NCBI GenBank assembly: GCA_016882265.1
Contig: VGVB01000002.1
Coordinates: 1 to 64,000 of the forward strand
Length of the DNA stretch: 64,000 nt
Direction: 5' to 3'
Source: Gammaproteobacteria bacterium
GTDB lineage: Bacteria > Pseudomonadota > Gammaproteobacteria > Steroidobacterales > Steroidobacteraceae
The position numbers and the translations under genes were made by a program. Each line of letters starts with the position of its first letter. The stretch's first letter is position 1. This document shows, piece after piece, positions 44,763 to 53,113 of this stretch. A model generated the notes under the pieces. That model was not told the DNA's origin, made no database searches, and was given only the letters and a program-made list of their open reading frames with translations.

Positions 44763-45170
44763 TCAGGTCTCCGGCCGCCGCGCGAACTGCTCGCCGAAGA
44801 AGTCCCCGGGCACCCAGGCCGGACGGCGCCGCACGTTGGCGATCGCCCGCGCGATTTCATAGTTGAGGCGCGCGAAGCGGGCGCCGGCGGCGTAATCGAT
44901 CGGCAGCGACAGATCGTCGCTCGGCTGGTGGTGGTGCCCGGCGATGAAGGCGCCGACCGCCCGGGCGCCGTCGCCGGCGAGCCCGGTCATCAGGAACACG
45001 GCGGGCACTCCCTGGCGGACGAAGCTGAAGTGATCGCTGCGCGTGAACAGGCCCTGCTCCGGCACCGGATCCGGTGACACCGCCACGCCGACGCGCGCAG
45101 CGGCCCGCGGACCGTCGGGTGGCAGGCGAAGGTGCGCCGGCTGCAGGCAAGTGCCGCACAGCCGTGTCAC
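44763..45170 (-). pseudogene. C-terminal fragment of an M28-family peptidase
   Basis: VSPDPVPEQGLFTRSDHFSF, VRQGVPAVFLMTG, HHHQPSDDLSLPIDYAAGAR and FARLNYEIARAIAN are the end of bacterial M28 aminopeptidases of about 500 aa. Everything upstream, including the first zinc ligands, is missing; the sequence 5' of about 45110 is unrelated. It is a 5'-deleted pseudogene; the MTRLCGT... start is incidental. Confidence 0.75.
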
Positions 45171-45310
45171 CGGTCACCGCCACCGACGGCCCCCTCCGTT
45201 GTAGTGGGGTTCCGGACCAGGCGCGCTGCTGCAACGATGGTTGCTCTTCCGCTGGCAAGTGGTTATTTTCGGCCCGACTCGGCCAGAAGTCGCGACCGGG
45301 AGGAAGCACA

Positions 45311-45703
45311 ATGACCAGGAAGATCATCTCTTGGGTACTGGTTGGCATCTTTGCGTACGCCTGGTGGTGGATCGGGCACCGTTGGACGTATATCAACAGC
45401 CCGGGCAGCCAGTGGAGCAGCGTCTACGTGCTGTTCACGCTGATCAGCCTCGCGATTCTCCTGCGCGCGGCCAAGGTCACGAAAAGCGGCCTGTTCGACG
45501 GCTTCATCGCCACGCTCAGAGGTTTCGCGCCCAGCCTGCCGTGGCTCGTGCTCGCGATCGTCGTGGCGCGCGCGGTGGCCGCGGTACACACGGGCTTCGC
45601 GTGGATGACGGCCGAACATTTCCTGCAGGCGATCGTCGCGGTGCTGGCGGCCGCGGTGACGACAGCGCTGTGGTACGGGGCCATCGAGAACGGCTCCGAT
45701 TGA
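45311..45703 (+). CDS. Small integral membrane protein, unknown function
   Basis: A 130-aa protein from ATG 45311, preceded by GGGAGGAAGC. It has four predicted transmembrane segments: IISWVLVGIFAYAWWWIG, SVYVLFTLISLAILLRA, LPWLVLAIVVARAVAAVH and AIVAVLAAAVTTALWYG. No recognised domain. It stands between an M28 remnant and a gene-poor stretch, giving no functional context. Confidence 0.65.
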   Translation: MTRKIISWVLVGIFAYAWWWIGHRWTYINSPGSQWSSVYVLFTLISLAILLRAAKVTKSGLFDGFIATLRGFAPSLPWLVLAIVVARAVAAVHTGFAWMTAEHFLQAIVAVLAAAVTTALWYGAIENGSD

Positions 45704-46192
45704 GCGGCGGGCGGCGCGACTGACCGCGCCGCGGCTGTCAGGCGCGCCGTGGCAGGCCGGGCTGTCCGTAACGGCCAGCGCCGGCGGCAGCAGCATGGCC
45801 GCACCGGTCGAGACCAGCAGACGCCTCAGGCGAGCAGGCCCGTTCAACGAGTACCCGCAAGGCGGCGAGTGCTTCAAGATGCGGGGCGCGACCAACCGCG
45901 CTGCAACGCCCCAATGAACCTGCGCGTCGCCCTTTGCAGGTCTGCAGGTTTCAGGACAGCCTTGGAGGCGGTCGCCACCAGCCGCAAGGGAGGTTGACGA
46001 CGAAGGTGGCCGCGACGGCCAACGCGTAGTCATCGACGAGTGTGGTCGGATCCGTGGCCCATGCCTCCATTGACGGGTGCCCCAGCGTCAACCGTTCCCA
46101 CGACTGCTACCCGCGCGCGACAGCCGGGGCCGATGCGGCCGCGGTACCGGCGCCGGTGATCGCGCTGAGGCAGCGGCACTGAGTAAGGCAGG
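45704..46192. other. 489-bp stretch without a convincing gene
   Basis: No ORF here has recognisable coding features. On the minus strand the fragment RLRRLLVSTGAAMLLPPALA resembles a signal peptide but leads only into the antisense of the membrane-protein gene. It may be decayed sequence, fitting the remnants on both sides. Confidence 0.4.
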
Positions 46193-46801
46193 TCAGAAAG
46201 GTAACCCGTGCCCCTGGCCCCCCATGCACATCAGCATCGGCACGGACAGGATGAAATTGGTGCGCGAGACGTAGAGCGCGGTCTTGCGCGCCTTCGCCTT
46301 CTCATCCTCGCTCGCCTGCACGATACCGAGGATCTTCTTCTGGTTCGGCCAGATGAAGACCCAGACGTTGAACAGCATGATCGTGCCGAGCCAGACGCCG
46401 ACGCCGATCGTGCGGAAACCCGGTTGCAGCATGAAGGCCTGCACGAAGGCGTTGCCATCGCCGTAGCCGCTGGTGAGGTACCAGGCGCCCGTGATCCAGG
46501 TGGCGACCGCGGCCCAGCGGAACCACCCGAGCGCGCGCGGCGCGATGTACTTGCTGATTCCGGCGCCGCCCGGTCCGCCCTTGTCGGCGGCGGCCTCGGC
46601 AAGACCCGGCATCTGCACGACGTTGAAGTAGTAGAGCAGCCCGACCCACATCACCCCCGAGACGATATGCAGCCAGCGGCCGAGTTGCGCGTGGTGCAGC
46701 GAGATGTCCGCGCCCGCAGCGACGGTCAACCAGACACTGACGATCGCGGCCAGCACGAATGCGGTGGTGATGGAGCCCTTGACGCTCGTGAGCGGGTTCA
46801 T
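46193..46801 (-). CDS. PuuD-like membrane protein (urate hydroxylase N-terminal-like family)
   Basis: A 202-aa membrane protein starting at ATG 46801 (MNPLTSVKGSITTAFVLAAI). It has about five helices and the conserved blocks LGRWLHIVSGVMWVGLLYYF, RALGWFRWAAVATWITGAW, FRTIGVGVWLGTIMLFNVWV and WPNQKK. These match the membrane domain of the urate hydroxylase PuuD family, but stand-alone homologues are widespread in bacteria without urate genes. No purine-catabolism gene is nearby, so the function is open. Confidence 0.75.
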   Translation of the reverse strand: MNPLTSVKGSITTAFVLAAIVSVWLTVAAGADISLHHAQLGRWLHIVSGVMWVGLLYYFNVVQMPGLAEAAADKGGPGGAGISKYIAPRALGWFRWAAVATWITGAWYLTSGYGDGNAFVQAFMLQPGFRTIGVGVWLGTIMLFNVWVFIWPNQKKILGIVQASEDEKAKARKTALYVSRTNFILSVPMLMCMGGQGHGLPF

Positions 46802-46936
46802 CGTATGTCTCCACTGTGAGAGAGTTGGAGAATAGGCCGGAGAGTTCCATAATTCAACGCTTGGCGCCGCCTGGCCATGGACAGGTGCCACGGCGGTACT
46901 GGAAACAGGGGGCGGTCTGGTGGCGACCACGAGCAT

Positions 46937-47443
46937 CGCCGCGCTGTTCGCAAGCCACGACTAGAGGCTGGTGTTCACGACCGGCGCGGCAACCGCGGGC
47001 CGCTCCGCCAAGGTGCGCCCACCGGCTGCCGCGACCGTCACGGCTGCTGGCGCGACGCTGCCACGCGGCATTCCACCTGCCGCAGGGACCGAGGTTTCCT
47101 CCCGTGTCCATCTGCGCAGGCGCGTACCCCCAGGAGTTCTGGTCGGCTCCGACCGGCATGGCCGGACCCTGCTGCAGGCCGCCGTAAACGTAGTTCTTGC
47201 TCTGGACGAACACGACCAGAGACTGGTCGGGCGGAATCGGAGACGGCAGGACAGTCTGACTCGAGGCAAAGCCCTGCAAGCAGGAGACAGCCCCTGCCGA
47301 TGGCGCACAGGCAGCGTGGCGCAACGCAAGAAGTCATGGCCCCTGCCCGGTCGATCAGATTACGCGGGAACGCCGCCGGATGCGAGAGTAAGCCATACGG
47401 GGGCATTCTTCAGCGCCCCGCAAACATCGCCACCCGGGTGATG
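46937..47443. other. Gene-poor 507-bp stretch with a possible decayed minus-strand ORF
   Basis: No intact gene is convincing. On the minus strand one frame reads QTVLPSPIPPDQSLVVFVQS then KNYVYGGLQQGPAMP, which looks like real protein, and another continues GSVAPAAVTVAAAGGRTLAE. The two frames would join only through a frameshift. I treat it as a possible remnant. Confidence 0.35.
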
Positions 47444-48154
47444 TCAGGACCCGCCCGCCGCGGGGAAGCTGCGGGCCCAGGGCCCGACCGAGGCCAGGGG
47501 CCGGAGCGTGAACGCGTCGTGCTTGCGAGACTCGTAGCCGGCGCGCGCCTTGCGGTCCGCAAAATCGAAGGTGTGGGCCAACGTGTGGTGGTGCGACAGC
47601 GAGCCGCGGTCGTCGTAGTACTCGACCACCAGCCAGCAACCAGGGTCGTCGAAGAGGTAGAAATCCGCGTACAGGAATCCCGGCTCCCCGGCCGCGATGC
47701 GCTCGCCCTGGGCGTGCAGGATGGGCATGAACTCCGCCTGGTACTCCGGTTTCGGAAATACGCGGACGAAGGCGCCGCAGGGTTGGCAGCCGGCTCGGAG
47801 GACGCGGCGCAGGGGCTGCGGCGGGGATGCTGCGCCGCCGTCGGCCGGCCGGGCCATTGCCGGCGGTGCGGACATCAGCGGCCGGATCCGTTCCTCGGTG
47901 CTTTCCGGCTCGAGCAGATCGCAGCGCGCCGCCGCCCAGTCGAGACCGTGCCGGCTCGTCGCCTGGCGCGCGCGGGCTGCACCGTCACGGTACATCTCGA
48001 CGAGCACGAATTTGCCGGGATGCTTCGTGCCGTGCTGGTCGGCGTACAGCAGGTCCGGGTCAGCGGCAATGGCATCGAGGTAGGACTGCAGCGCCTGCCA
48101 CAGTCGGTCGTCCAGGCCCTCTCGCGCGAACAGGACGGAACTGGCCCCTTCCAC
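47444..48154 (-). CDS. Protein with two antibiotic-biosynthesis-monooxygenase-like (ABM) domains
   Basis: A 236-aa protein (GTG start at 48154). It has two tandem ferredoxin-like ABM halves: LWQALQSYLDAIAADPDLLY with HPGKFVLVEMYRDGAA in the first, and FMPILHAQGERIAAGEPGFL with GCWLVVEYYDDRGSLSHHHT in the second. Small ABM proteins such as YgiN dimerise, so an internal duplication is sensible. It likely handles a quinone or other small aromatic. It is divergent from the M3 peptidase gene. Confidence 0.6.
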   Translation of the reverse strand: MEGASSVLFAREGLDDRLWQALQSYLDAIAADPDLLYADQHGTKHPGKFVLVEMYRDGAARARQATSRHGLDWAAARCDLLEPESTEERIRPLMSAPPAMARPADGGAASPPQPLRRVLRAGCQPCGAFVRVFPKPEYQAEFMPILHAQGERIAAGEPGFLYADFYLFDDPGCWLVVEYYDDRGSLSHHHTLAHTFDFADRKARAGYESRKHDAFTLRPLASVGPWARSFPAAGGS

Positions 48155-48463
48155 CGCCCATTCCCTCCCCGCCGGCGCCCCGGGTCCGGTCGGCGCAGTC
48201 TAGCGCGCGAGCTGGACGAACGCGCGCACGACCAGGATCTTCACCTCGTCCTCGCCTTGCCCCGGGGTAGGGCAACAGATCTCTTGCACTTCCTTTGGCG
48301 GCAGCCCGGTCGGGCTTCGGGCCGCCGCCTCCTGATCTTGCTTCGCCGAGTTGAGCAGCCGCGCCCACCTTGCGCTGCCCCGGCCCGAACCGCCAGAATT
48401 GCGGCCCAACGCCCAATCGTCCGGGCCGGACGCGGGTACCGGACCTCCCCTCTGGAGATCCCG

Positions 48464-50671
48464 ATGAAACAGCAGCTTCTCGCGGTATGTCTCGCCATGT
48501 CCTTGCCCATGCTTGATGCGTGCACCACCTCCGCCGTCACGACCACCGGCCACGGCGATCCGGCCGCCTGGCAGGCCGCGCAGGCCGAGGTCGCGCGGCT
48601 CACCGAACTCGCCAACCAGGACCCGCTGCTGCGGCCGTGGAGCGGACCCTACGGTGGCGTGCCACCCTGGGGCCAGGCGCGGGTCGAACTGCTCGCGCCA
48701 GCGCTCGAACGCGGCATCGCGCTGCAGGATGCCGAGGTCCAGGCGATCGCCGTTAACCCGGCGGCGCCGACCTTCGACAACACGCTCGCCGCGCTGCAGA
48801 ACGGCGGCCGCCACCTCGATCGCGCGACGACGATCTTCGGCGTGATGACCGACAACCTCAGCAACGAGCAGGTGCAGAAAGTCGAGGCCGAATGGTCGCC
48901 GCGCCTGGCCGCCGCGTCCGATCGCATTACCTTCAACCGGGCGCTGTTCCAGCGCCTTGCCCGCCTGTACCAGGACCGGGCCGGCCTCGCGCTCGACGCC
49001 GACCAGCTCCGCCTGCTCGAGCGCACTCACGATCAGTTCGTGCGTGCCGGCGCCGCGGCAACACCGGAACAGCAGCAGCGCCTCGGCGCCATCAATGAGG
49101 AACTGGCGGCGCACTTCGCCGAGTTCGGCCGCCGCCTGCTGGCCGACGAGAACACCGCCAGCTTCATCAGCGACCGCGCCGGCCTCGCCGGTCTGCCGGA
49201 CAACATCGTCCAGGCGCTCGCTGCCGCCGCCGCCGAGCGCGACCGGCCCGGCCAGTGGGCCGTGGTCAACACCCGCTCCAGCGTCGATCCGTTCCTGACC
49301 TTCGCCCACAACCGCGCGCTGCGCGAACAGGTCTGGCGCGCGTTCAAGAACCGCGGCGACAACGGCGACGCCAACGACACCAACCAGGTGATCGCCGATA
49401 TCCTGCGGCTGCGCGCCGAGCGCGCGCAGATTCTCGGCTTCCCGACCCATGCGCACCTGCGCATGGCCGACACGATGGCCGGCACACCGCAGCGCGCCCG
49501 TGAGCTGATGCTGCGCGTCTGGCCGGCCGCGGTGGCGCGCGTCCGCGAGGAGGTCGCCGACATGCAGTCGATCGCCGACCGCCAGGGCGCGGGGCTCACC
49601 ATCGAGCCGTGGGATTACCTCCATTACGCCGAGCAGGTGCGCCGCGATCGCTACGACCTCGACCAGAACGAGCTGCGCCAGTACTTCGAACTGGACCACA
49701 TGACCAGCGCCGCATTTCACATGGCCAACCAGCTCTACGGGCTCAGCTTCCGCGAGATCACCGGCACGGTGCCGGTGTTTGAACCGGGCGTGCGGGTCTG
49801 GGAAGTCACCGACCGCGACCGGTCATTCGTCGGGCTGTTCTACGGCGACTACTTCGCCCGCGCCGGCAAACGTTCCGGCGCCTGGATGAACACCTACCGT
49901 TCGCGTGAGACGTTCACCGGCACCGTCTTCCACACGATCGCTTCGAACAACAACAACTTCGTGCGCGGTGCCGCCGGCGAGCCGGTGCTGATTTCGCTCG
50001 ACGATGCCGAGACGCTGTTCCACGAATTCGGCCACGCGATCCACTACCTGGTATCGGCAGTCCGCTATCCCGGCCTCGGCACCGTGCCGCGCGACTACGT
50101 CGAGTACCCGAGCCAGGTGCACGAGCACTGGGTGCTGACCCGGCCGATCCTCGATGGCTTCGCCCGCCACCACCAGACCGGCGCAGCGATGCCGCAGGCG
50201 CTGGTCGAGCGCGTGCACGCGGCGGCCACGTTCAATCAGGGCTACATCACGGTCGAGTACCTGTCGGCGGCGCTGGTCGACATGGCGCTGCATGACCGGC
50301 CGGACGCCGTGACCGACATCGACGCCTTCGAGAGCGCGACACTGGCTGCGATCGGTATGCCGCGCGAGATCGCGATGCGCCACCGGCTGCCGCAGTTCGC
50401 CCATCTGTTCTCGAGCGACTCGTACTCAGCCGGTTACTACTCCTATCTCTGGTCCGAGGTCATGGACGCCGACACCTGGGAGTACTTCGAATCCACCGGC
50501 AACGTGTTCGACCCGCAGGTCGCGGCGGGCATGCGCAGCATCATCCTCGCCGAGGGCAATTCCTCCGACCGGGCCGAGGCCTACCGGCGCTTCCGCGGCA
50601 GGGATCCGGATGTCAACGCGCTGCTGCGCGTGCGCGGCTTCCCGACCGGGCCGGCCGGCGGCGGGCGCTGA
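48464..50671 (+). CDS. M3-family metallopeptidase (peptidyl-dipeptidase Dcp-like)
   Basis: A 735-aa M3 peptidase from ATG 48464 (CTGGAG upstream); the 1264-aa ORF in the track extends falsely upstream. The N-terminus MKQQLLAVCLAMSLPMLDAC looks like a lipoprotein signal with an atypical Asp before Ala-Cys. The zinc motif is LFHEFGHAIH, with the further Glu in the downstream helix around PSQVHEHW. NNNNFVRG and SYSAGYYSYLWSEVMDADTW are family blocks. It probably cleaves dipeptides from peptide C-termini in the periplasm. The upstream 48155-48463 gap has no clear gene. Confidence 0.92.
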   Translation: MKQQLLAVCLAMSLPMLDACTTSAVTTTGHGDPAAWQAAQAEVARLTELANQDPLLRPWSGPYGGVPPWGQARVELLAPALERGIALQDAEVQAIAVNPAAPTFDNTLAALQNGGRHLDRATTIFGVMTDNLSNEQVQKVEAEWSPRLAAASDRITFNRALFQRLARLYQDRAGLALDADQLRLLERTHDQFVRAGAAATPEQQQRLGAINEELAAHFAEFGRRLLADENTASFISDRAGLAGLPDNIVQALAAAAAERDRPGQWAVVNTRSSVDPFLTFAHNRALREQVWRAFKNRGDNGDANDTNQVIADILRLRAERAQILGFPTHAHLRMADTMAGTPQRARELMLRVWPAAVARVREEVADMQSIADRQGAGLTIEPWDYLHYAEQVRRDRYDLDQNELRQYFELDHMTSAAFHMANQLYGLSFREITGTVPVFEPGVRVWEVTDRDRSFVGLFYGDYFARAGKRSGAWMNTYRSRETFTGTVFHTIASNNNNFVRGAAGEPVLISLDDAETLFHEFGHAIHYLVSAVRYPGLGTVPRDYVEYPSQVHEHWVLTRPILDGFARHHQTGAAMPQALVERVHAAATFNQGYITVEYLSAALVDMALHDRPDAVTDIDAFESATLAAIGMPREIAMRHRLPQFAHLFSSDSYSAGYYSYLWSEVMDADTWEYFESTGNVFDPQVAAGMRSIILAEGNSSDRAEAYRRFRGRDPDVNALLRVRGFPTGPAGGGR

Positions 50672-50695
50672 GCGCTGCGTTCTCGCGACATTGTC

Positions 50696-51202
50696 ATGAA
50701 CGACCCGCAGGGCCGGCCTCAAACCGGCGGTTTCACGCGGCCGGTCGATGATCGCTACCTGGAGGACTACCAGCCCGGCGCGGTCCATCGTTTCGGCGGC
50801 GTGCGCGTCGGCGAACAGGAGATCATCGAATTCGCCCGCCGCTACGACCCCCAGGATTTCCACACCGACCCGGTCAAGGCGGCACGGACCGGGTTCGGCG
50901 GCCTGATCGCCAGCGGCTGGATGACCTGTGGACTCATGATGCGCATGTACGTCGAGCAGTACCTCTCGCACAACGCCAGTCTGGCCTCGCCGGGGATCGA
51001 CGAGCTGCGCTGGCTGAAACCCGTGCGCCCGAACGACGTGCTCGGCATGCGGATCACGGTCGTCGATGCCAGGCGGTCGGCGTCGAAGCCGGACCGGGGA
51101 ATCGTGCGCTCCGGGATCGAGGTCCTCAATCAGCGTGACGAGGTCGTCATGACCATGACGGCGATCAACCTGATCGGCTGCCGCAACCCAGCCGGCGCAT
51201 AG
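50696..51202 (+). CDS. MaoC-like (R)-specific hydratase/dehydratase
   Basis: A 168-aa hot-dog-fold MaoC protein. The catalytic hydratase signature is IIEFARRYDPQDFHTDPVKA (Asp and His of the dyad) followed by FGGLIASGWMTCGLMMRM. The C-terminal block VRPNDVLGMRITVVDAR is typical. It would hydrate an enoyl-CoA. It follows the M3 peptidase by 24 bp and may be cotranscribed, but it could also serve the CoA-dependent pathway encoded from 52.5 kb on. Confidence 0.87.
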   Translation: MNDPQGRPQTGGFTRPVDDRYLEDYQPGAVHRFGGVRVGEQEIIEFARRYDPQDFHTDPVKAARTGFGGLIASGWMTCGLMMRMYVEQYLSHNASLASPGIDELRWLKPVRPNDVLGMRITVVDARRSASKPDRGIVRSGIEVLNQRDEVVMTMTAINLIGCRNPAGA

Positions 51203-51229
51203 TGCCGAGCGCGGCCGGGTTGCAGCCGT

Positions 51230-51781
51230 TCAGCCCTGCCTGCGTGCCACCCGCCGCTGTCGCGACCAACGGCGGATCTCGCGGATTCCGCCGGCATCGA
51301 TGCCGAGCGACTCGAGGAAATCCTGGTGCGCCTCGGGCGCGCGCCGTTCGAACTCGACATGCCAGCGGCGCATATCCGCCTCAGTGAGCCCGGTGCTGCG
51401 CAGCAGCGCGGTCCATGACTGCCGGGTCAGGATCCGCGTGCGCCGCCGCGCTCGCGGATTATTGAGCAGGCGCACGATGACCTGCTGCTGGCGGCGCAGC
51501 GCAGCGATCTCGCCGTTGATGCCGGCGAGGCGCTCCTCCAGCACCTGCCCGACTTCCGGATGGAACGGCTGTCCGGCGAGCACCCGGCCGATGCTGGCCA
51601 GCGGCAGCCCGGCTTCGCGGTACAGCGCAATCCGCGCGAGCCGCTCGACGTCGGCCGGCGTGTACAGGCGGTAGTTGCCGTCGCTGCGCCCGCTCGGCCG
51701 CAGCAGGCCGATGCGGTCGTAGTACAGCAGCGAGCTGCGCGACAGGCCGAACTGCCGCGCCAGCCGGCCGATCGTCAGCAT
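51230..51781 (-). CDS. MerR-family transcriptional regulator
   Basis: A 183-aa MerR protein starting at ATG 51781: LTIGRLARQFGLSRSSLLYY then DGNYRLYTPADVERLARIAL gives the winged helix, followed by a long dimerisation coiled coil (EVGQVLEERLAGINGEIAAL). The C-terminal ~60 residues (TGLTEADMRRWHVEFERRAP) resemble a small effector domain and contain no conserved cysteines, arguing against a metal sensor. It is convergent with the MaoC gene. Confidence 0.88.
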   Translation of the reverse strand: MLTIGRLARQFGLSRSSLLYYDRIGLLRPSGRSDGNYRLYTPADVERLARIALYREAGLPLASIGRVLAGQPFHPEVGQVLEERLAGINGEIAALRRQQQVIVRLLNNPRARRRTRILTRQSWTALLRSTGLTEADMRRWHVEFERRAPEAHQDFLESLGIDAGGIREIRRWSRQRRVARRQG

Positions 51782-51803
51782 GCCCGCGGCCGCGCCGGCA
51801 CGG

Positions 51804-52226
51804 TCAAACCGTCGCAACGTTCATCCCGAGTAACCTGGCACTCTCGATCATCGCGTCGTCGAGGCAGAGAATCCCCCGGGCTCCAAGACTCACGGCGACG
51901 GCGAGGTGCAACGCGTCGCCCGCCCGCAGCTTGAGGGCGCGGTCACCGGCCAGCTCGGCGGCGCGGCGGAACTCCTCGCGTCCGGGCACGGCCACCGTGC
52001 AATACTTCTGCGCGAATTCGTGGACCCGCGCGGTGGCCTGTTGCGCCAGTCTGACCGCCGCATGGCCGGTGCGCACCTTGATCGCGGCAGCCGACGCGAA
52101 CTCGACCAGCGACCACTCGCTGATCGCCAGCCGCTCACCCGAGGATTCGAGCCAGGCGATGACAGCTTCGCTCCTCGGCTCGCGGATGAAGATCGGAACG
52201 AGCGCGCTGGTATCGACGTAGATCAT
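51804..52226 (-). CDS. VapC-type PIN-domain toxin
   Basis: A 140-aa PIN protein starting at ATG 52226. The catalytic acids are in MIYVDTSALVPIFIREPRSE, WSLVEFASAAAIK, LRAGDALHLAVAVS and ILCLDDAMIESA. The start overlaps its antitoxin stop by the ATGA arrangement. The longer ORF in the track is a false extension. Confidence 0.9.
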   Translation of the reverse strand: MIYVDTSALVPIFIREPRSEAVIAWLESSGERLAISEWSLVEFASAAAIKVRTGHAAVRLAQQATARVHEFAQKYCTVAVPGREEFRRAAELAGDRALKLRAGDALHLAVAVSLGARGILCLDDAMIESARLLGMNVATV

Positions 52227-52495
52227 CAGTAGCGTGCGGCGCCGCGCATGTCTCCAACCACCGGCGCTGTCACCTCCTGGCGGCCGAGGAACTGGCGCAG
52301 GCGGCGCGACTCGCGCTTGTCGACGACCCGGCCTTCCGGGGCGAGCACCAGGCGCCCGTCGGTCGAGACCTCCGCAATGAGGGTATCGCCCTCGCCCACA
52401 CCGATCTTCCTGGCCGACGCAGCCGGCAGGCGTACCGCGAGGCTGTTGCCCCACTTGGACACCGTAAGTTCCACCGGCACGCCCTTAGTCGCCAT
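52226..52495 (-). CDS. AbrB/MazE-fold antitoxin (VapB-like)
   Basis: An 89-aa protein: VELTVSKWGNSLAVRLPAAS then VGEGDTLIAEVSTDGRLVLA form the AbrB-type DNA-binding hairpin. The C-terminal ESRRLRQFLGRQEV part would bind the PIN toxin. It overlaps that toxin by 1-4 nt. Confidence 0.88.
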   Translation of the reverse strand: MATKGVPVELTVSKWGNSLAVRLPAASARKIGVGEGDTLIAEVSTDGRLVLAPEGRVVDKRESRRLRQFLGRQEVTAPVVGDMRGAARY

Positions 52496-52556
52496 GTCGC
52501 TTCCTTGATGTCTCTACGCGTGTCTACATCGTACGCGCCGGCACGGACCCGGTCAA

Positions 52557-53054
52557 TCATCGCCGAGCAGCATCGCCGAGCATCGTGCCCGTGTCGAGAT
52601 AATGCTGCAGCAACGCCTGCATGCCGTCCAGCATGTGCCGGAAATCGCTCTCGCGCAGCGCCTCGATCTGCCGGTTGCCGGCCGGGTTCAGGCCGGTGAT
52701 GACCTGCCGCCAGCGCAGGCGCACCTCGCCCGGCGGCGCGGGCAGCGCCTCGATGTCGTAGACCATCGCACGCAGCGCGTTGGTGCGGACGAAGCGGATC
52801 GCGGCCTCCGGCTCATAGCGGGCCACCACCCAGACGTCGCTGCCGTTCTCGGTCGTGAACACGCCGCCGTCCTCGATGCGGCCGGAATCGAGCCGGACGA
52901 TCTGACACTGCCAGGCCGGCAGGTACTCGAATTCGCGCACCGGGCAGAGCAGCGGGAACACCGCCCCGATCGCCGCCCGATAGGTCTGTGTGTGGGTGAA
53001 ACAGACCCGGCTGCCGGTAAACGGCGCCGGTCCTGAAGCCGTGGACTGCTGCAT
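52557..53054 (-). CDS. SRPBCC-superfamily protein
   Basis: A 165-aa START/Bet v 1-like protein. The pattern RAAIGAVFPLLCPVREFEYL, DGGVFTTENGSDVWVVARYE, and a long C-terminal helix (ALRESDFRHMLDGMQALLQH) is typical of SRPBCC folds, which bind hydrophobic ligands or act as cyclases/hydrolases. It is 59 bp downstream of the CoA ligase gene on the same strand, so it is likely the last gene of the crotonase operon. Confidence 0.78.
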   Translation of the reverse strand: MQQSTASGPAPFTGSRVCFTHTQTYRAAIGAVFPLLCPVREFEYLPAWQCQIVRLDSGRIEDGGVFTTENGSDVWVVARYEPEAAIRFVRTNALRAMVYDIEALPAPPGEVRLRWRQVITGLNPAGNRQIEALRESDFRHMLDGMQALLQHYLDTGTMLGDAARR

Positions 53055-53113
53055 GACATTCTCCCGGAAACGCGGCTGACCGGGGCAGTCTGCAGTGTGA
53101 AGCTGTAGTCAGG

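Noticed and set aside
48200-48460. Minus-strand coding tail ending KILVVRAFVQLAR before the M3 gene
   Set aside because: It looks slightly protein-like but is joined to the antisense of the M3 gene and has no supporting domain or start.
46877-50671. 1264-aa ORF as a single giant peptidase
   Set aside because: Recognisable M3 peptidase sequence with its signal peptide and ribosome site begins at 48464; the upstream part is antisense to the ABM gene and non-coding.
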